DNA from: JBEISR01 sp044371425
GTDB lineage: Bacteria; Planctomycetota; Planctomycetia; Pirellulales; Pirellulaceae
Reading direction: 5' to 3'
Assembly (NCBI GenBank): GCA_044371425.1
Contig: JBILTR010000016.1
Location: 62,001 to 126,000, forward strand
Length of the DNA stretch: 64,000 nt
Position numbers and translations under genes: made by a program. The notes beneath the pieces were generated by a model. The model was not told the origin of the DNA. It did no database searches and saw only the letters and a list, made by a program, of their open reading frames with translations. Shown here in pieces: positions 61,849-64,000 of this stretch (its first letter is position 1; each line of letters starts with the position of its first letter).

Positions 61849-62585
61849 AAGAGACATTGGGAGACTGGCGGCTGGAGTTGCAACGATTGGTCGACGGGGC
61901 ATTATCAACCGAAGATCGATCGGCGTTGCTTCGCCGGATCGATGAGAGCCCTGAGCTATGGCGAGTGGTGGCGCTGCAGTTTCTGGAGGACCAGGCGCTT
62001 CGGAGCGTACTGGGGACGGAAGCGACTGGGGGACAGCAGGTCGCAGCGATCCACAGGCAGGGCGATGCGATAGAAGATGCAGTTGCGTCGAAAGGCAGCT
62101 TTACCGAGACTCGCAGCACCCATCCGCTAGTCAGCGAACCTGCAACAAAAATCCCGACCAGGGCTGAGGCAAATGTCCCTCGAGGTTGGGCGGCGGCCAA
62201 GTGGCTGGCGGTGGCAGCCACTATCTTTGCGATTCTTGGCGCCTATCAGGCTGGCAATCAAGCCGGGCGTGGGCGTATCGAACGACAGGCTCCGCAGCAG
62301 TCGGGGCTTGCGGAGTCCTTCATGAAACCGGAAGGGCGTTTGCTGATGCCGGTGGGGGATTCGGCGGAGAAAGTTTTGGAGATACCGGTCTTTCAAGTGC
62401 CTCAGATCGACCCGTCCTGGGTCCAGGCACCACTCCCAGAGCAATGGGAAAGTTATCGTCAGGCGCTGCGGCGCGATGGTCTGGATCTACAGCTGGAGAC
62501 GGAAGTGATCGAAGGCAAGCTGCCGGACGGTAGGCATCTTGTTGTTCCCGTGCGCAGCGTGCGAATCGAGCGTCGTGGGCTGTGA
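61845..62585 (+). CDS. Probable membrane anti-sigma factor
   Basis: A 246-residue protein translationally coupled to the ECF sigma gene. The N-terminal cytoplasmic part (LGDWRLELQRLVDGALSTED, then RALLRRIDESPELWRVVALQ-like residues) resembles a degenerate anti-sigma domain without the zinc HxxxCxxC motif. One membrane helix follows near residues 118-138 (AAKWLAVAATIFAILGAYQA), then a periplasmic part of about 105 residues (QWESYRQALRRDGLDLQLET). It most likely holds the sigma factor inactive at the membrane. This call depends on gene order and topology more than on sequence. Confidence 0.75.
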   Translation: MKETLGDWRLELQRLVDGALSTEDRSALLRRIDESPELWRVVALQFLEDQALRSVLGTEATGGQQVAAIHRQGDAIEDAVASKGSFTETRSTHPLVSEPATKIPTRAEANVPRGWAAAKWLAVAATIFAILGAYQAGNQAGRGRIERQAPQQSGLAESFMKPEGRLLMPVGDSAEKVLEIPVFQVPQIDPSWVQAPLPEQWESYRQALRRDGLDLQLETEVIEGKLPDGRHLVVPVRSVRIERRGL

Positions 62586-62665
62586 GTCGGTGATGGGTAG
62601 GCGGCGTTTGGGGAAGAGAATTCAAAGAATCATCAGGTGACGTTTTTTTTTGAAGGGAGTGTTCG

Positions 62666-64000
62666 ATGAAGAAGTGGTGGTCGCTGAAGGCAATTGCGTT
62701 GGTATGTGGTTGCCAGGCGGTTGGTGGGGTTTGCATGGGGCAGCAGACGGTCGAAACCCAGACCCAAACGCAGGTGCAAGTTCAGGTGGTGGGCCAAGAT
62801 GAAGGGGCCGGATCCAAGAAGTCCGAAGTGCGGGTGTTTCAGGTTCAGTCCACCAAGCCAGACGAAGTGGTCGACCGCATCGAGAAGATGCTGAAAGACT
62901 CGGGGCTGGATGACGAAGCCAGAAAGAAGGTCTTGGATCAGGTGAAGCAGTTGGCAGCAAAAGCCCCCGGGGGACAGCCGATGGTGATGGCAGTCCAAAG
63001 CCGCAAGGGGGAGGGAGCTGCGAAGGAAGGCAGCGCGCCCGAGGTCCAGGTGCAAGTCCAGGCGGTGCCTCCAATCCAGCAGCAGAACGCGGATGTGGAG
63101 TCACAGCAGATGGTTTTCGTCGATGAAGACGGAAAGCAGCATACGGTGGAGGTCATTCGCAAGGGAGCGCCGCAGATTCAGGGTGGACGGGTGCAGGTGC
63201 AGGCGGTGCCTCCAATCCAGCAGCAGAACGCGGATGTGGAGTCACAGCAGATGGTTTTCGTCGATGAAGACGGAAAGCAGCATACAGTGCAGGTCATTCG
63301 CAAGGGAGCACCGCAGATTCAGGGTGGACGGGTGCAGGTGCAGATGATTCCCCCCGCCCGCGGTGGCAATGGGCCAGCAGCCGTGGCGCAAGTGATCCCC
63401 CCGCTTCCTCCCATGGCTCCCGGAAATGTGCAGGCGATTCCACTCAACGTTCCGATGATGGTACAGGGGTTGCCGCTTCAAGCTCAGGTTCAATTGGGGC
63501 AAGCGATCCAGGGTGGCAATCGCTTTGCGTTAGGCGTCTCCTTGGAGCCACCTGCCGGGGATGAGTCGGCTCCTGGGCTGGTGATCAAGGAAGTCATGGA
63601 GAACTCGGCCGCATCCGAGGCGGGGCTGGAGCCGGGGGATCGCATCGTCGTGATCGATGGGGAAGAGGTGGAGAGTGTGGAGCAGGTGGTCGATCTGGTG
63701 CAGAAGGCCGGATCCGAGGGGAAGTCGATGGACTTGGTGGTCCAGCGAGGAGATCGAGGAGAGGAAGAAAAGCAGATCGAAGTGAAGCCACGAGCCTCTG
63801 CACTGCCGCAGGGGATCGAGCAACTGGAGAACATGCTGCAGCAGATCCCAGGCGGTATCGGACCCGGTGGTGGGTTCTTTGTTCCGCAGGGGGATGGAGG
63901 GTTTGAATGGAACGCTGGCGGGGAAGCGATGGAAGAGGTGAAAAAGGAACTCCAGTCGATCCGTGAGGATCTCCAGGAAATCAAGGAGATGCTTGCGGAG
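62666..64000 (+). CDS. PDZ-domain lipoprotein-like protein, partial at window end
   Basis: An open frame from ATG 62666 runs off the window after 445 codons with no stop. It begins MKKWWSLKAIALVCGCQAVG, a signal with a possible lipobox (VCGC). A Gln/Val-rich linker (QTQTQVQVQVVGQ) leads to two nearly identical 47-residue segments containing ESQQMVFVDEDGKQHT (listed as a repeat). A Pro/Gln-rich region then precedes a PDZ domain (about 290-375: FALGVSLEPP, VMENSAASEAGLEPGDRIVV, VESVEQVVDLV). The end is coiled-coil-like (EEVKKELQSIREDLQEIKEM). It follows the anti-sigma gene by 80 bp and so may be an envelope sensor or protease adaptor for that sigma system (inference). Confidence 0.82.
   Translation, partial: MKKWWSLKAIALVCGCQAVGGVCMGQQTVETQTQTQVQVQVVGQDEGAGSKKSEVRVFQVQSTKPDEVVDRIEKMLKDSGLDDEARKKVLDQVKQLAAKAPGGQPMVMAVQSRKGEGAAKEGSAPEVQVQVQAVPPIQQQNADVESQQMVFVDEDGKQHTVEVIRKGAPQIQGGRVQVQAVPPIQQQNADVESQQMVFVDEDGKQHTVQVIRKGAPQIQGGRVQVQMIPPARGGNGPAAVAQVIPPLPPMAPGNVQAIPLNVPMMVQGLPLQAQVQLGQAIQGGNRFALGVSLEPPAGDESAPGLVIKEVMENSAASEAGLEPGDRIVVIDGEEVESVEQVVDLVQKAGSEGKSMDLVVQRGDRGEEEKQIEVKPRASALPQGIEQLENMLQQIPGGIGPGGGFFVPQGDGGFEWNAGGEAMEEVKKELQSIREDLQEIKEMLAE
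63061..63342 (+). repeat. 141-bp in-frame tandem duplication in PDZ-protein gene
   Basis: Copy 1 is 63061-63201 and copy 2 is 63202-63342, an exact 141-bp (47-codon) period. The two differ at only about three bases, one of them changing Glu to Gln. The duplicated unit codes VPPIQQQNADVESQQMVFVD and onward to PQIQGGRVQVQ. This is consistent with a recent unequal exchange. Confidence 0.93.

Overview
The window looks like a chromosome segment from a planctomycete of the Pirellulaceae type (Rhodopirellula/Blastopirellula/Pirellula-like). This rests on families that are typical of that group: DUF1501 and DUF1549/DUF1553 (PSCyt/PSD) proteins, two PVC-type haem-binding CxxCH proteins, a DUF1559 prepilin-like protein, PEP-CTERM proteins, and an ECF sigma factor co-translated with a Ser/Thr kinase. 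The 64 kb carry about 39 supported protein genes, one tRNA and the RNase P RNA. I see no prophage, transposase, integrase or CRISPR array, and many genes are housekeeping.

Layout. 0.2-5.7 kb (minus): an ECF sigma factor overlapping a 1637-residue kinase / nSTAND1 NTPase / FGE-like protein. 6.1-6.9 kb: a PEP-CTERM protein. 7.46-8.15 kb: a strict 221-bp tandem array whose units have inverted-repeat ends. 8.2-14.7 kb (minus): a SbcD/YhaO-like phosphoesterase, a giant YhaN/SbcC-like ATPase, a HIT protein and an alkaline-phosphatase-superfamily protein. 15.2-16.6 kb (minus): a Tat-exported hypothetical protein and NusB. 16.9-24.9 kb (plus): a sialidase-like protein, a ThuA/discoidin/PVC-cytochrome protein, YacG, a membrane protein, RsmG and tRNA-Lys with a terminator. 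25-32.4 kb: a PEP-CTERM protein, IspG, a GNAT protein, rnpB directly after a ribbon-helix-helix-like gene, a 1.1-kb repetitive gap and an ABC-2 permease. 32.8-35.7 kb (plus): a lipoprotein, a DUF1559 protein and a PQQ-propeller protein. 35.9-42.8 kb (minus): CsbD, DsbD, then a STAS / anti-sigma kinase / APH-like operon and a sugar-phosphate isomerase-like protein. 43.4-47.3 kb: GlgB (plus) and McsA-McsB (minus). 47.6-60.3 kb: a second PVC-cytochrome protein, facing an operon made of two successive DUF1549/1553 + DUF1501 pairs. 60.6-64 kb (plus): a glutathione peroxidase, then an ECF sigma / anti-sigma / PDZ-protein operon cut by the window end.

Functional themes. Three regulatory modules stand out: ECF + kinase-nSTAND, the STAS/HATPase partner switch, and ECF + anti-sigma + PDZ. 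There is also a large complement of exported haem proteins and Tat substrates of the kind planctomycetes are thought to use in glycan-related periplasmic metabolism, plus thiol and stress proteostasis (DsbD, glutathione peroxidase, McsAB). The features I consider least explained are the kinase-nSTAND-FGE fusion, the 221-bp inverted-end tandem array, the membrane-spanning YhaN/YhaO pair with its nucleotide-hydrolase neighbours, and the duplicated DUF1549/DUF1501 operon.

All functional calls come from reading sequence motifs. No database search was run.
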